Positions 42,010-53,528 of a DNA stretch of 64,000 nt are shown one piece after another. Under the pieces are notes generated by a model. That model had not been told where the DNA came from and did no database searches. It saw only the letters and a program-made list of their open reading frames with translations. The translations under genes and the position numbers were made by a program. This stretch comes from Forficula auricularia. Taxonomy: Eukaryota > Arthropoda > Insecta > Dermaptera > Forficulidae. The stretch spans positions 16,678,455-16,742,454 of the forward strand of contig JALMQS010000187.1 of assembly GCA_024734495.1 (NCBI GenBank), given 5' to 3'. Positions within the stretch are counted from its first letter, which is position 1. Each line of letters opens with the position of its first letter.

Positions 42010-43050
42010 GCAACATTTTATAAAAGAATTTGTATTTATTTTATATAAGTAGTTCAGAAATTGTTGACCGAATCAACATTCATGGTCCTAGAAATCTCAG
42101 CTCAAGGGATAATAACACACATGGCATGGATTTTAGCCTGGGATCTATAGCATGCACAATGTATTAGACCACCGGTGGACACGCAGAGATCCCCAGTTCG
42201 TATCCCCGTAGATGATTTTGTCTATAATACAATGCTTTCTTTATTCTCTAATTTAACATAATTTATTAATTGTCATGGACGAAACCTAGCTGTGATTACG
42301 GCCCAAGACTTTGTGAAAAAAGTAACTAACTTTGGGTCAAGTGATAGATGGGGGTATTTAAATATAGAAAGTAAAATTTGTTTTTTCGAGGCAAATTTTT
42401 TTCAATGACAAATATAATTTATATAACATCGATTTGACGGATAAAAAATTAAAAAAAAAAAAAAAAAACTTGATGTAAAAATTATCGCCTTTTATTTTGT
42501 GAAACAAGTAAAAAATTCAAAGTCAACCTGATCAACATAAATACCTGCCTACAAAAAGAAACTTACCTGATGTATTCTTTTATTTTTTCATTTTTCCTCA
42601 ACGCCTATAAAAAAATTTCAAAAAAAAAAAAAAATACACAAGTAAGACTTGTAGATTTGTTTCGCTGATGAACTGATATTGTCCGTTGGGAATTTCAAAA
42701 AAAAACACCTGAATTTCTTATATTAATTAACTCTTTTTTCCGTTATCTTCGAGGGGAAAAAGACAAGTTCACTGACTGCACTTTATTAGCTTTAATTAAA
42801 GCGGTGCATTAAAATAAATCGGTAAATTGTAATTAATTATAGATTTCCTGTGGGATTCGGCTTAAAATACAATAATAAAAAAATACAAGTTAAATTAAAT
42901 GAATTAATTAAGTAGGTAAACCAGCTAACTAGCTAAAAAACGAGAATTAAGGGATAGTCACTACGTATTGAAAAGGCTATTATCACAGCAATGATCATTG
43001 GAAAATAAGCAAATTCTTTGGATCAGTGTAACTAGAATACAAATTAAATC
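42010..43050. other. No gene recognised
   Basis: AT-rich. Near 42205 CCCCAGTTCGTATCCCC is a weak B-box-like match without a convincing A-box. Poly-A runs at 42456 and 42620. Nothing else. Confidence 0.4.
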
Positions 43051-43237
43051 CATTAAAAGGCGCCACTACTCGACCTAGTGGCTAGACCGCTAGACTATCA
43101 TAGACGAATCCCATTTTGGTCACTAAATTTGCAATTATGCTTTTTTCTTGATAATTAATCAATAGTAATTTTTGCTTTAAAAAATCATAAAATTTAGTTG
43201 ATAATACTTTGACAAAAATTTATAGGTATATTTTCAT

Positions 43238-43458
43238 AATCAGTAGAGATTGTGGTGTTGGTGCTAGGTGAAACATCTTTAATAAAGATAAGAGTAAATA
43301 AATATTTTATTTAATATGGATTTACTATGAGTTAAGGATACTGGGTCACTTATTTCACATTAAAATTAAAAAATTAAAAGATATAAAATTTTTTTTCTTT
43401 TTCAATATATATATTTCGGGCTATCGACTCATCTTCAGGAAATACAGAAAGGGATAGA
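43238..43458 (-). mobile_element. P5: monomeric P-family retroposon with 5' ribozyme
   Basis: 221 bp flanked by a 14-bp target duplication AGGTATATTTTCAT (43224-43237, 43459-43472). On the minus strand the 5' end TCTATCCCTTTCTG runs into HHR-8 within about 20 nt. The body follows, then the conserved 3' end GATGTTTCACCTAGCACC and ACACCACAATCTCTACTG. No inverted arm is present, which makes this the simplest structure of the family. Confidence 0.9.
43400..43442 (-). ncRNA. Hammerhead ribozyme motif HHR-8 (in P5)
   Basis: On the minus strand TTTC (43442-43439), CTGAAGA (43438-43432), an imperfect stem II (GAG opposite CCC), GAAA (43417-43414), an ATATATATAT stem III, T at the cleavage position, then GAAA. 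Stem I pairs TTTC with GAAA (4 bp). Stem II has a mismatch. Confidence 0.75.
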
Positions 43459-43474
43459 AGGTATATTTTCATGA

Positions 43475-43795
43475 CCCAATGAAATTAAATAATAGGCACA
43501 TATGTTAGGCTCAAAGAACAAAACCCCCCTTTGAGTGAAAAAACGTTCACGACGCGTTGTGGCCTTTTTAAAACATCCACAACTCGTGTTGTTCAGGTGA
43601 GCGAAGCTCCCCCTCCCCGAGGGCCACCTCTCCTCCGGGATTCGGGCTGGTTCGCTAACAGTCGGCTACCCGATGGAGGGGCCCGCCGCCCACTCCTATA
43701 TAAGAAATGTATTCGCTAGGGGTGGTTGGTCGGGATTGGGAAGGAAAGTCTTCACCTTGATCTAATTTAGTTAACTTTAATTCAAATAAGACTCA
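43475..43795. other. Short GC-rich segment, unassigned
   Basis: 43600-43700 is GC-rich (CGAGGGCCACCTCTCC, GGGGCCCGCCGCCC) and carries a 62-codon frame without a domain. CTAGGGGTGG at 43717 followed by TCGGGATTGGGA recalls the end of the hAT-type MITE family. No partner end. Confidence 0.35.
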
Positions 43796-43799
43796 ATGT

Positions 43800-44592
43800 T
43801 GTCTAATTTCTAGGCGCGAAAATAGAGATTTCCCTGATATTCACTTCGATTTGAATACCCTGAAAATGTGTGACAGCCTATCCATGTTGGGCGTCTCTGT
43901 CGCATCTGACCTGTCTTGGAATGAACACATCTCCTCTTTGGCGAAATCTGCAGCAAGGAAGATTGGCTTCTTATTCAGGTCCAAGCGATTTTACAAACCC
44001 CCACAACTTCTCACCATCTACAAGGCCCAAATCCGCCCCTGTCTCGAATACGGCTCTCATCTGTGGAGAGGAGCCTCAAAATATTCTCTTGCTACCCTTG
44101 ATGCAATTCAGAAACGAGCCGTCAGGCTAATTGACGATTCTACCATCACCGACTCCCTCGACTCGCTGGCTCATCGAAGAAATGTCTCTGCCCTTTCCAT
44201 TTTCTATAGATACTATCACGGCAGGTGCTCTGATGAGATAAAATCAATAATTCCCCCAAAGCATGCTTTGCACGCAGCACACGTTTTGCCGACTCCCAAC
44301 ACTCTTTCGCTGTCAAATTGGAAAAGTGCCGGACCACTTCATTCGCGAATACATATATCCCCATGACTTCAAGGAACTGGAACTCTCTCCCAGCCTCTAT
44401 CTTTCCCAGCACCTATGATCTTCAAACCTTCAAAACCAGGGTGCATAGACACCTACGTCTACACCCTCTCACTTAATCAACTTTCCCTTCTCTTCGGTAA
44501 CGCAAGGGTCTTTCGAGATCCATAGGGGCTACATCTTTACTGTTGCAGCCCTTCTTGCATTCGATTGCATTAAAAAAAAAAAAAAAAAAAAG
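43800..44592 (+). mobile_element. 5'-truncated LINE with poly(A)
   Basis: Coding remnant, then a 3' UTR and an A-run at 44572-44590 after CGATTGCATT. The 3' UTR block (AAGGGTC, a C-rich hairpin, CTTCTTGCATT) has the same layout as the LINE ends at 2.9 and 56.1 kb but is diverged. Left boundary not precise. Confidence 0.8.
43851..44480 (+). pseudogene. LINE reverse-transcriptase C-terminal part
   Basis: LGVSVASDLSWNEHISSLAK, YKAQIRPCLEYGSHLWRG and LDAIQKRAVRLIDD match the region after the catalytic core of Jockey/CR1-like reverse transcriptases. The frame breaks at about 44320, and a second frame continues with YIPMTSRNWNSLPASIFP and YDLQTFKTRVHRHLR before stopping near 44476. One frameshift, otherwise well preserved. 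The catalytic YADD is upstream and missing. Confidence 0.85.
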
Positions 44593-44744
44593 AGATGAAT
44601 TTACGCTTAGGCCCTAGAAGCCCGGACCTTTCGCGACCTAGTGGCTAAACCCTCAACTACCATAGATAGAATTTAGAATCCCACTTTAGTTACTAAATTG
44701 GCAATCATATCTTTTTCTTGATTATTAATAATAGCGTGAAAAGA

Positions 44745-44938
44745 ATAAAAATTTCATTTTTTTCTTTAGTTTCAATTTTTTTGTTCTCAGGAACATAGAC
44801 CATTTTGGACAGCCATATAGATATATTTTTTCTCATTTATTTAGTGATCAGATTAAAGTCGCATTGAAGCGATTCGGGCTTGAACCCGCGCTAGCTTGAT
44901 TAGAAGGCATATACGTTATCCACTAGACCAATTACTAT
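44745..44938 (-). mobile_element. tRNA-derived SINE, probably tRNA-Arg-like
   Basis: On the minus strand ATTGGTCTAGTGGATAACG (A-box), CCTTCTAATCAAG (anticodon arm with TCT in loop position) and GCGGGTTCAAGCCCG (B-box). It continues through GTCCAAAATGGTCTATG to an A-rich tail near 44750. The head resembles that of the SINE at 15.7 kb. Confidence 0.65.
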
Positions 44939-44939
44939 T

Positions 44940-47515
44940 ACAATTACCAATCCCATACTATTACTAGTTTTATTCATGTAAAAAAATATACTTCATATTA
45001 ATATGTTCATTGTTCATATATTATTTCAAATTTAAACTTTCGTTTTGATTATGTCAACGGAAGATTATTAATCCTGTCACGACTTTGACAGCAACTACAT
45101 ACTGGAGTATGATGGAAGTAAATACATTGAAGTAATCCGTTGTACCATTTAACGTCATTAGATTATAAAGATAAAAAATTCCATAGTGATTTTTGCTTTA
45201 AGAAATTATAAAATTTGGATGATAGTATGCGGACAAGAACTTTCCTTTTTTCTTTGCTATATGCAGTGCTCTAGTCCTAAAATCAGCAGAAGGCATTATA
45301 GATTCTAAAAATCTTAAAATTAAACAAGCAGCTTATTGAGGTATTTACTCCAGTAGCTGACAAAGGGCCAAAGCATTGGCAGTATATTTAGTTTAAACGT
45401 CAGCTTTTTAATCCTTGTAGTTTGAGTGGCACTTCTTCCGTTGATGTCACGAAATGTAAACTAATAAATGACTATCTTTATTAATAATTAAATATTTATT
45501 AAAGATTATTTGGAGTAGTTAAATATTTACTATTGTTGATTTTTGCTTAATACAATTTTTCCGCAAAAAAAAAATTGAAATTAATTGAATTAACAAAATA
45601 AAAAATCATTATTGCAATTCGTCCTTAATAGATTTATGTAAAATTTAAAATATTATCTTAAAAATATAATTATAAATTGAAATCAGATATATTTATTAGA
45701 ATCGTCAAAAAGAGAAGGCTCAATGTACTTTCGATAGAATATCCCTATAATTAAGTCTATAGCAATAGTAATAATAGAAATGAGACAAATTAATCGGGTT
45801 TAATGTGTGAATCAGAGTTATAATCACGTCTCATCCATCGTACGATTTTATCGCTTGATTAAATCGAATCTCTTTGCCTTGTTGTTGTTGTAGTTTTATT
45901 TTTTTATTGTTTTTTTAATAGCTACCCTCCAAAGAGTTTATTAGGGTAGGTAAGGTACCAACCATTTCTTTAAAATGATTTTTATCAGGTATACTAATCG
46001 AGAAAAAGGTGAAAAGGTGTTTCATTCACTTCATTTTGAGAGATCGTGTTTAGAAAAGCTTGTTTTTTATAGGGTTAAATGTTTAGAAAAGTAATCTTAT
46101 ACCTTTTAAAGAATTAAAACTAAGTTTTTCTAGCCAAAAGAATCTTTCGTTGAGAAACAAAATTACATATCTATCTCAACAAGTCAAATTTTGGTGAATT
46201 AGTATTTTTTTTTACTGCAAGCGGTTTATATTAGAATGCTGAAACATGACTCAAAGGTGTAGCTTATTGATAAAATATCAAGTGTCAAATTCCAGCTTAT
46301 TAGCTTCAACAATTTAATAACATACCACATATAATGATACGCTTTATTTTTATTTCCGAACTACATTTATATAACATGCAGTTCTGAGGCTAAAAGAGCA
46401 AAATTTAATTACTATTTTCCTTTAAAAATTTTACAAACCTTTTGGCACCAGTAAGAACTTTCTACACCCTCCCGAACTTGATTCCAGACACACATATATA
46501 CACTCATTCTATTGATGAAAATCAAGATAGGCGTGACATGATTAACAATTATTCATGTAAAATTGTGAGAATTCACTATTATCTGGGAAACAAAATATGT
46601 TTTCCCATAAGATTAATACATTTACTTCTCCATTAACTATCTCTTCCGATTTTTGCCATAATCTATACAAATTTACAAATATCGCACAATCTCCGATACA
46701 GACACACAGATTACAGATAGATCAGAAGAAATCATGTTTGAAAATAACTATGCTATGATTCTGTAGGTAAAACGGAAATCTTAATGGTCTAGTCTAGCTA
46801 TACATTGTCCGTCTGTCAAAGCTTTATAATTCGTAGACTGTAAAATAGAACCTTAGAATTTACACGTAGTATATACTTACTGGGAATCATGAATCATATT
46901 AAAATTTTAATAGAATGACTATTTTGAAGAGGATCAAATTTTTTGTGTATTTGAAAATTAAAAAATTCATTGCACAAGTATCGAGTAATTTATTTATAAA
47001 TGGCAAAACCGAAAAAAAAACTGTTTCTAAATATATATTTTATGTAAGAAAATTTTCTCGCCATTTATAAAATTTGATATTGATTAGGAAGTTTTTATCA
47101 AATTAAGCTACCCATGGTAAAATTTTCTAGTTTATTCACGATTTCAACCGTTGTGCTGACTCGAAAAACATCACTTGAAAACAGCTTCAGATTAAGAATT
47201 CGAAACGTCATGAATAAATCAGAAAATTTTAAACATTCACAAAATCTTCAAGACCATCAAAATATCATTAAACTTCTGTAATACAATATTTATTTTTATT
47301 CTTATTTTAATTATTCTATTATAGTAGTTTTCAAAGCATCCCATAGATTCCATATACACCAGATGGAAGCACTAAGAAGGAATGCAAAATTATAACTTCT
47401 TACGTGATTTAAACTGAACAGGATCTTCCTTTACTACTAACTAATAATTTGAAGTGAGATATAAATTGTCTGGCTTAAATTTGCTTAATCATATTGAATC
47501 TTCCTCGACTAAATT
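44940..47515. other. Long stretch with no recognised gene or repeat
   Basis: About 2.6 kb of AT-rich sequence. Isolated frames (for example 46442-46636) have no domain. It may be single-copy intergenic DNA. Confidence 0.4.
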
Positions 47516-47517
47516 TT

Positions 47518-48050
47518 ATATATATATATATATATATATCTTTTAAAGGGCCTCCACATCTCCCCTTATAGCCCTCCGATCCTCCCACTCAGGATCCGGT
47601 TTAGTGGCTCAGGGTGTGGCCACAGCAGAACGGTGTGAAACCTTAGTATGCTGCGACCAAGAATAAAATAATAATAATAATAAAAATAAAAAAGAGAATA
47701 CCGCACGTCGTCCAAACAATAAAAATAAACAAATAAATACACTGAGAAGAATAAATAAATAAATAATCAATTAAATAAAACAAAAAATAAATAGAATATG
47801 TCACTGGGTTTAAAGAAATGTTTAAATATAAATAATTTAAAAAACATTCAAATAAATAAGTAGACAGGAAGTTGCCGTAGTCAATGAATAAAAAAAATAA
47901 ATAAATAGGCAGAAAATCGCCATGGTCAAGAAAAATAAATAAATATTTGACTGGGAATATAGGCTACTGGGTAAAATATTAAATAAATAGATCAACGCTG
48001 GAAAAAGCGTTGGGCTGGGCCATCTCCCCAGACGAATTCAATAAGATGGT
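47518..48050 (+). repeat. Unclassified repeat with ATA/AAAT microsatellites
   Basis: A (TA)n run at 47518-47539 is followed by GGGCCTCCACATCTCCCC, GGATCCGGTTTAGTGGC and GAACGGTGTGAAACC, then (ATA)n and repeated AAATAAAT. GGAAGTTGCCGTAGTCAATG and GAAAATCGCCATGGTCAAG recur as short variants. It may be a retroposon 3' end with a microsatellite tail. No second copy in the window. Confidence 0.35.
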
Positions 48051-48063
48051 CATTATTATTAGC

Positions 48064-48334
48064 ATAATAATAAAACTTGAGTAAGATACGAGGTAGGTTT
48101 CACAAAAAAGAAATAAAACAAAATTGAGTTTTGAATTCGATATATTTCGGGAGTTAGTTTTTTAGGTATGTTTTCTTAGACTCCTGATGATGGGCTAACC
48201 CCCGAAATATATCGAATTCAAAACTCAATTTTGTTTTATTTCTTTTTTTGTGAAACCTACCTCGTATCTTACTCAAGTTTTATTATTATATTAAAATGTT
48301 TCACCTAGAACCAACACCGAACTCCTTAAAAGTT
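48064..48334 (+). mobile_element. P1: palindromic P-family ribozyme retroposon
   Basis: Flanked by a 12-bp target duplication ATTATTATTAGC (48052-48063, 48335-48346). Arms share ACTTGAGTAAGATACGAGG, TAGGTTTCACAAAAAAG and TTGAGTTTTGAATTCGATA. The hammerhead HHR-9 and the conserved 3' end AATGTTTCACCTAGAACC and AACACCGAACTCCTTAAAA are both on the plus strand, as in P2 read on its own strand. Confidence 0.9.
48181..48216 (+). ncRNA. Hammerhead ribozyme motif HHR-9 (in P1)
   Basis: CTGATGA (48184-48190), stem II GGG with CCC around CTAACC, GAAA (48204-48207), a short ATATAT stem III, cleavage-site C (48213), then GA pairing with TC. Stem I next to the core is only 2 bp, so folding may rely on the long flanking arms. 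Confidence 0.75.
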
Positions 48335-48415
48335 ATTATTATTAGCCTTCACGATACATCTGGCAATTGGCGATAGCACTCGGGTCGCTCCGAATAAAAA
48401 CTATATATATATATG

Positions 48416-48803
48416 ATGCAGTAAAAATCCGTTTTTAGTAAGAACGGGTTCTTAGTAGTTAAAACGCGTTCCAATGAATACCTTTGTGCAGGGGCGTAGG
48501 CACTAAATTTTTTGTTTTGTGGATTGACCCCCTCCTCCCATGAATATTTTCTGGCTACGCCACTGCCTTTGTTGTTACTACAATTTACTGAAGTTGGTTG
48601 AGATTGGTCCAAAGGTCTAGAATCTTCATTTTTGACCTTCCGCCTCATTTTAGGTGTTTAAAACATTTTGAAAATAAACACCCAAAATGAGGCGGAAGGT
48701 CAAAAATGAAGATTCTAGACCTTTGGACCAATCTCAACCAATATCAGAAAATTTAGTTGCCACAAAGGTATTCAGTGAAACGCGTTTTTACTGCAACATA
48801 CAT

Positions 48804-48806
<3 letters not shown>
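48416..48806. repeat. Palindrome interrupted by a hAT-type MITE
   Basis: The arms meet near 48665 (AACACCCAAAATGAGG and its inverse) and extend to GCAGTAAAAA and TTTTTACTGC. The left arm is lengthened by the MITE at 48489-48565; the right arm shows the empty site (CACAAAGGTATTC). Mirror open frames on both arms are by-products. Confidence 0.85.
48489..48565. mobile_element. 77-bp hAT-type MITE
   Basis: Ends CAGGGGCGTAGG and, in inverse, CAGTGGCGTAGCC, flanked by CCTTTGTG and CCTTTGTT (8 bp, one mismatch). Related right ends without clear left partners are at 12771-12809 and 52255-52292. Confidence 0.85.

Positions 48807-48837
<31 letters not shown>
48807..48837. repeat. (TA)n microsatellite
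   Basis: An uninterrupted TA run of about 30 bp directly after the palindrome at 48416-48806. Confidence 0.9.
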
Positions 48838-48839
<2 letters not shown>

Positions 48840-49747
48840 CTGTTTCTCACCCATGGGGCTGCAGCGCTAAGAATTTATTTTTTGATGTTTAGAGAGTTTT
48901 GAAATAAAAGCGTGTTTTTTTTAAACTTTTCTTAATACATATTTTTTTCTTTACTCTTAAAAATGGTGTCTTATTAAAGAAAAATTCTTTTAGTACCGGT
49001 TTGTATCCTGCTTTTGCTAATAATACACCTATCAATGTCGAGGAATCATTTTTGTTTCTTTAAGTGAACGAAAGGTGGCAGCACCTCCTTCAGCTCGACA
49101 TAGTGATCTATTGGAGATTGTTCGGTTCTATTCTAAGCAGATATCGAAATTTAACTGTTGTAAATTTTTTAGAAATATGCAATTTATATACTATAAATAA
49201 TAATATCAACGACCGTGGCATGTTTACTTGGCATATTTTAGTTGACCCAGGTTTTAAATTGCGTCTTACTGGAATTAATTAGTAACTGAGAACTAAAGAC
49301 AAATACTAGAATTTCTTTTCTTTTCAAGAAAAAAAATAGAATTTTAGATAATAGTAGGCTATTATGATTCTAGAATCATAGGGTCTCAAGTCCATTTGGC
49401 AAATTTTACAGGAAAGAAAATATTAGTTAAAAATTCCTATTAAAAGATTATTAACATATTAATGTTTGAGTTTAGATGAATTTATAAACTAATTCACATT
49501 TACTAGTTGAAAATAATTTATTAAAAAAAATTTATATATTAAAGTGATTGCGTCTTCGAGGTAGGTACTGTATGGAAAGTGATTTTTAGATTACTTTTAT
49601 TGAATGAAATAAAAGTAATTAATTTATGTACTTAAGTGTGGTTATAAGTTTCGAAAAATAGAATCCTTACTGGTTCAGACTAGAAGTCGTTTTCTACTCA
49701 ACCACATTAAAAGTCTCTTAAAAACCTTCCTAGTAACATGTCAGCTT

Positions 49748-49782
<35 letters not shown>

Positions 49783-50395
49783 TATTATTATTATTATAAA
49801 AGTAATAAAATCGATATTTTAATTTTTTGTCGTATTTATAATGTTTTTAACTAAGAAATAACAAAAATTTGAAAACATAAATAATCCCTTGAATTAAAAC
49901 TTTATAGACCCTACTTGGAAAATACATTAACATAAATAAACTACCTTTTCGTATATCAACCTGAGAAAAAATTACTTTATTCTCTACATATGTGGGTGAA
50001 AGCGAGCTGTGGCCCAATAAATCTACGAAATTAATCAGTAATGAAAAGAATAACTAAATTTTTAACATAATATGTGTATCTAGTTCCACGTTGAGTGTTT
50101 TTCTCAGTCTGTGGCTATAGAGGGCGAAATCTGTACGATTCATCCAGAGACGTAAGATAATCTAGCTAGAGGTCTGGGGGCAAGTCGACTTGAGGGAAAA
50201 TTAGCATAAAACCTGCATAGTGTAATAATTCAGGCTTTATACACTTTTTCAATAAGTTACGTACACACCACACTAACATTGTAAGTATATATGTAGATTA
50301 TTATTATTCTAAGCCTATGTTTTGTAAAAGTCGTAAAAATAAGTGTAAAAGTAGAACTATATTTTAACACGAAGGGAATTTCGAGCTGAATTTAG
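48840..50395. other. No gene recognised; AAT/ATT simple repeat at 49750
   Basis: AT-rich. 49750-49797 is (AAT)n running into (ATT)n, itself a perfect palindrome. A 72-codon frame at 49064 has no domain. Confidence 0.45.
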
Positions 50396-50399
50396 TTAG

Positions 50400-51318
50400 C
50401 ATCCACTAAAATGCATATTAGATGAGAACTGATGCTTATTTTTGATTTTAACTAGATTCCTACATGTCTTCAGCAATAGTTACCAATAATAACCGAAACG
50501 TCAAAAATCCAATGTAGAATGGTTATTCCTCAAATAATAGATGAGAATCAATTGATATTTTTGATTTTAAGTCGATTCCTCTGTCTTCAACAAAGGTAAC
50601 GGATTAGAAGACAACGCAGTTGCTATGGTTACTTATAAAATTTCCTCCCAAATTTTTAGCATTTCACAGAGAGAAGCCTATCCATTCTTACTTAATCAAG
50701 GTTAATTAAATGAGCTATATTAAACCGATCAAATTAATAAATTTTAAAGAATTTAAAATAACGAATTTAAAAAAGTACTATCTTTCTCTAGAGTAAAGTT
50801 CTTTAAAATATAATTTTACTAAAAACATTATATAACCTTTTTTGTGGTCCTCAATGTACTTAATTAGGATATTGAATTTCATCAACATTGGTTAAGTCAT
50901 TTTCAAGATATTTAGAAAAAACTAAAAAAGTACCTAAATAAAGTACTAATGTTTGTGGGTCAATATGTACTAAAAACAAATCATCGCTTGATTTTGTTAA
51001 AATAATGGTATGTTTTCAATTTAATTTCTATCGGTTGTACGGTGTGCAAAAAATCGTCGACGAAAAAAACGACCACATCCATCCATCTGCACGCACACAA
51101 TAAAAAAATCGCATTTTTTGGCCTCTGGACAAGACTCCATGTAATTTTTGACAAAACCGTCACGTGCTAAAATTCAATCTAATTGAATACTACAATGTGT
51201 GATTTTAAATGAGTCCATGGGTTCCGTATTCTTTACCTGATGAGGACCCTTTGAAGTCGCTCTTGCCGCGAGACCGATTACAATACTTTCCCCATGCTTG
51301 GCATTTGATAAAGTAAAA
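50400..51318 (-). repeat. Repeat K, copy K2
   Basis: Inverse of 28309-29270 through most of its length (GCATGGGGAAAGTATTGTAA, CACGTGACGGTTTTG, ATATCTTGAAAATGACTTAA on the minus strand). The minus-strand 3' part (50640 down to 50400) holds two of the 119-bp units seen in K1. No coding frame. Confidence 0.8.
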
Positions 51319-51319
51319 A

Positions 51320-51970
51320 ACAACGACAATTAATCATTAATAAAAGAAAATTGGAAAATTTTAATTAAAAGTTTTCAATGATATGTGAATAATTGAATAA
51401 TAATAATGTGAATAATAATAATAATTACTTTAATTATGAAAAAACCTATGAAATTAAAAATAACCGAAAAAGAGACTAGGCCAGATCCAAAAACCCCCTA
51501 ATCCGTGATTTTCATCGAAATCATTAGAGTCGTTGTCGAGAAACAGATTCTTTATGAATATACATGGAGGGTTCAGAAGTCACTGAGTGTAAGTCAGTTT
51601 TTTCTTGAAAATGACTTAGGTATATAGTTCTTTAACTTCATTACTATCAACTTTCAGCTTACAAATTGAGTAAGTCAGCGCTTTCGTTGGTATGTCACAG
51701 ATCGCGACATTTATAGTGACAACAAAATAAATATATGTACCTATAGATAGTATACCTGTGGATATTAAATTGTATATTGATAGCAAAGAAATAAAAAAGT
51801 TGACTATTATAAATATTTGGGTATTTAAATAGACTGTAATATGAGATGGAACTATCACATAAAGCAAATTATCAGGAAAACCAGATATATAAATTTTGTA
51901 TTATATAAGTTGTGTGCAATCAGGCGGGTAGCCACAGGGGGGGGGGGCGAGGCTCATGGGATGAGTAACG
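51320..51970. other. AT-rich spacer with a repeat end
   Basis: 51490-51550 contains AATCATTAGAGTCGTTGTCG, a relative of the repeat end at 13725. A G-run at 51939-51949 follows CGGGTAGCCACAGG, which resembles a hAT-MITE end. No gene. Confidence 0.4.
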
Positions 51971-51974
51971 GCAA

Positions 51975-52138
51975 CGACAAACCAAGTGGTGAACCGCGAC
52001 CTAAAATCGTGTACACCTACTTCCACTTCCACTTTCATTTCCAAGTAGAAGACAATAGATTATCTAATGAATTCCAAAGTAATTCCAAATAATTCCAAAG
52101 ACGGTGTACACCTAATTCCAATCGAGGTTCACCCCTAA
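51975..52138 (-). mobile_element. hAT-type MITE, third copy (diverged)
   Basis: On the minus strand TTAGGGGTGAACCTCGATTGG, cut here to its first 20 bases TTAGGGGTGAACCTCGATTG, leads into GGTGTACACCG, a few GGAATTATTT-like units, TTCTACTTGGAAATG, and GTCGCGGTTCACC at the far end. It has the pre-expansion core of the family with the minisatellite at 23.6 kb. Target duplication unclear. Confidence 0.7.
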
Positions 52139-52139
52139 T

Positions 52140-52990
52140 GGCAAACTATCAGTAATTAAATATATTTCATGTGTTTAATCAAGAATTATGTTTTTTAATT
52201 TCTTGAAGTACCTATTGTTATGATTAAAAAAAATTTCCCATTAAATATTTTGCTCGACCCCCTCCCCATGAAAATTTTCTGGGTACGCCTCTGTGTTCAA
52301 TATTGGATCCAATGGCTATGAGAGTAATTGATAAGGATCTTTTGAGAGTATAATTAACTATCGTATAATTGCGTGGGGGGGGGGGGGTGCATATGATAAT
52401 GCAACGAAACCACTTATCACTATACTGATTAGACTTATTTAAAAAATTAAGATGCAATCTGTCTTGAGTATTGATGAATCTTTTATTGCGAACTCTGTGG
52501 TTTGTTTTTATGTGTGAAAGATGATGTATGCTGAAAATAGTGGCAGAACTAGACATAGATCAATTGTCCTGCCAAAGATTAATAAGTCAATTACCCAAAA
52601 AATCCCTATTTTGTGGCAATTAAATATTTTAATAAACTCCCAAATGATCTAAAAAATCTATCTGTCTTGTGAGAAGAAAGTATTGAAGAAAAAATTGAAT
52701 AAATGGATCGGATCGCTATTATTCACCCTGTGATATGTATGTACAAAATGTACATGTAATGTGAACTATTGGTTAGGAATGTACACCATATTTCATTTAT
52801 TGTAATTGTGTATGAAATTAAATAATTATTAATTTTAATCCGGTCCTATGTACAGTTGACTTGTCAACTCTATAAGACACGACATATTGTATGTTGTGTA
52901 TTTTTTGGATAGATAAATAAAAAATAAATAAAATAAGTATTCCTTTTATAATATAAAAAAAACAATTATCTCATTGTTTGTATTTATTGA
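52140..52990. other. No gene recognised
   Basis: AT-rich with a G-run at 52376-52387. CCTCCCCATGAAAATTTTCT at 52261 continues into GGGTACGCCTCTG, resembling the right end of the 77-bp MITE. A 110-codon minus-strand frame has no domain. Confidence 0.4.
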
Positions 52991-52994
52991 CTTA

Positions 52995-53151
52995 GGGCCA
53001 GTTGTATGTCGGTTTGTAAAGTCTTTGTTAAAGTTGACAAAGGGTAAAACCTTAGAATTCACCTTGTGCCCGGCCGGGATGGCCAATCAAATGACTCACT
53101 TCCCTTTGTCAACTTTAACAAAGACTTTACAAACCGACATACAACCGGCCC
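52995..53151. mobile_element. PIF/Harbinger-type MITE, copy 1 (157 bp)
   Basis: Terminal repeats of about 50 bp begin GGGCCAGTTGTATGTCGG. Flanked by TTA at 52992-52994 and 53152-53154, the 3-bp duplication typical of PIF/Harbinger. The arms include AAAGTTGACAAAGGG. Copy 2 is at 54980-55124. Confidence 0.85.
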
Positions 53152-53345
53152 TTAAACTGTTGGGCTTCTGAACCCATATAGGTATACAAGAATTGCTCAT
53201 TTAATAGTATAAGATATAAAGATACGAGTAAATAAATATTATATTTATTATTGATTTACTATGAGTTAAAGATTCTTGGTCACTTGTTTCACATTAAAAT
53301 TAAAAAATTAAATGATGTAAAAAATTTTTTAGTTATTTTCTGTAC

Positions 53346-53386
53346 TTCCTGAAGATGTGTTGATAGCCCGAAATATATATATTGAA
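53346..53386 (+). ncRNA. Hammerhead ribozyme motif HHR-10 (in P6, unit 1)
   Basis: TTC, CTGAAGA (53349-53355), stem II GTG opposite GCC or CCC (imperfect), GAAA (53370-53373), stem III ATATATATAT, T at the cleavage position, then GAA pairing with TTC. Confidence 0.75.
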
Positions 53387-53528
53387 AAAGGAAAAAAATT
53401 TACATCTTTTAATTTTTTAATTTTAATGTGAAACAAGTGACCAAGAATCCTTAACTCATAGTAAATCAATAATAAATATAATATTTATTTACTCGTATCT
53501 TTATCTCGTTATTAGTTTATTTTCTGTA

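Larger units (their letters stand above)
43055..44735. repeat. Direct repeat pair around the 43.2-44.6 kb insertions
   Basis: 43070-43165 and 44625-44730 both read CGACCTAGTGGCTA, then ATAGA with AATCCCA and TTTTTCTTGAT, and the following part of the first copy (TTTTTGCTTTAA) reappears near 45190. They look like two diverged copies of one tRNA-like dispersed repeat, or parts of one copy split by later insertions. Confidence 0.45.

Noticed and set aside
44870..44938. A functional tRNA-Arg gene
   Set aside because: Boxes and an Arg-like anticodon loop are present, but stems are mismatched and a SINE body follows.
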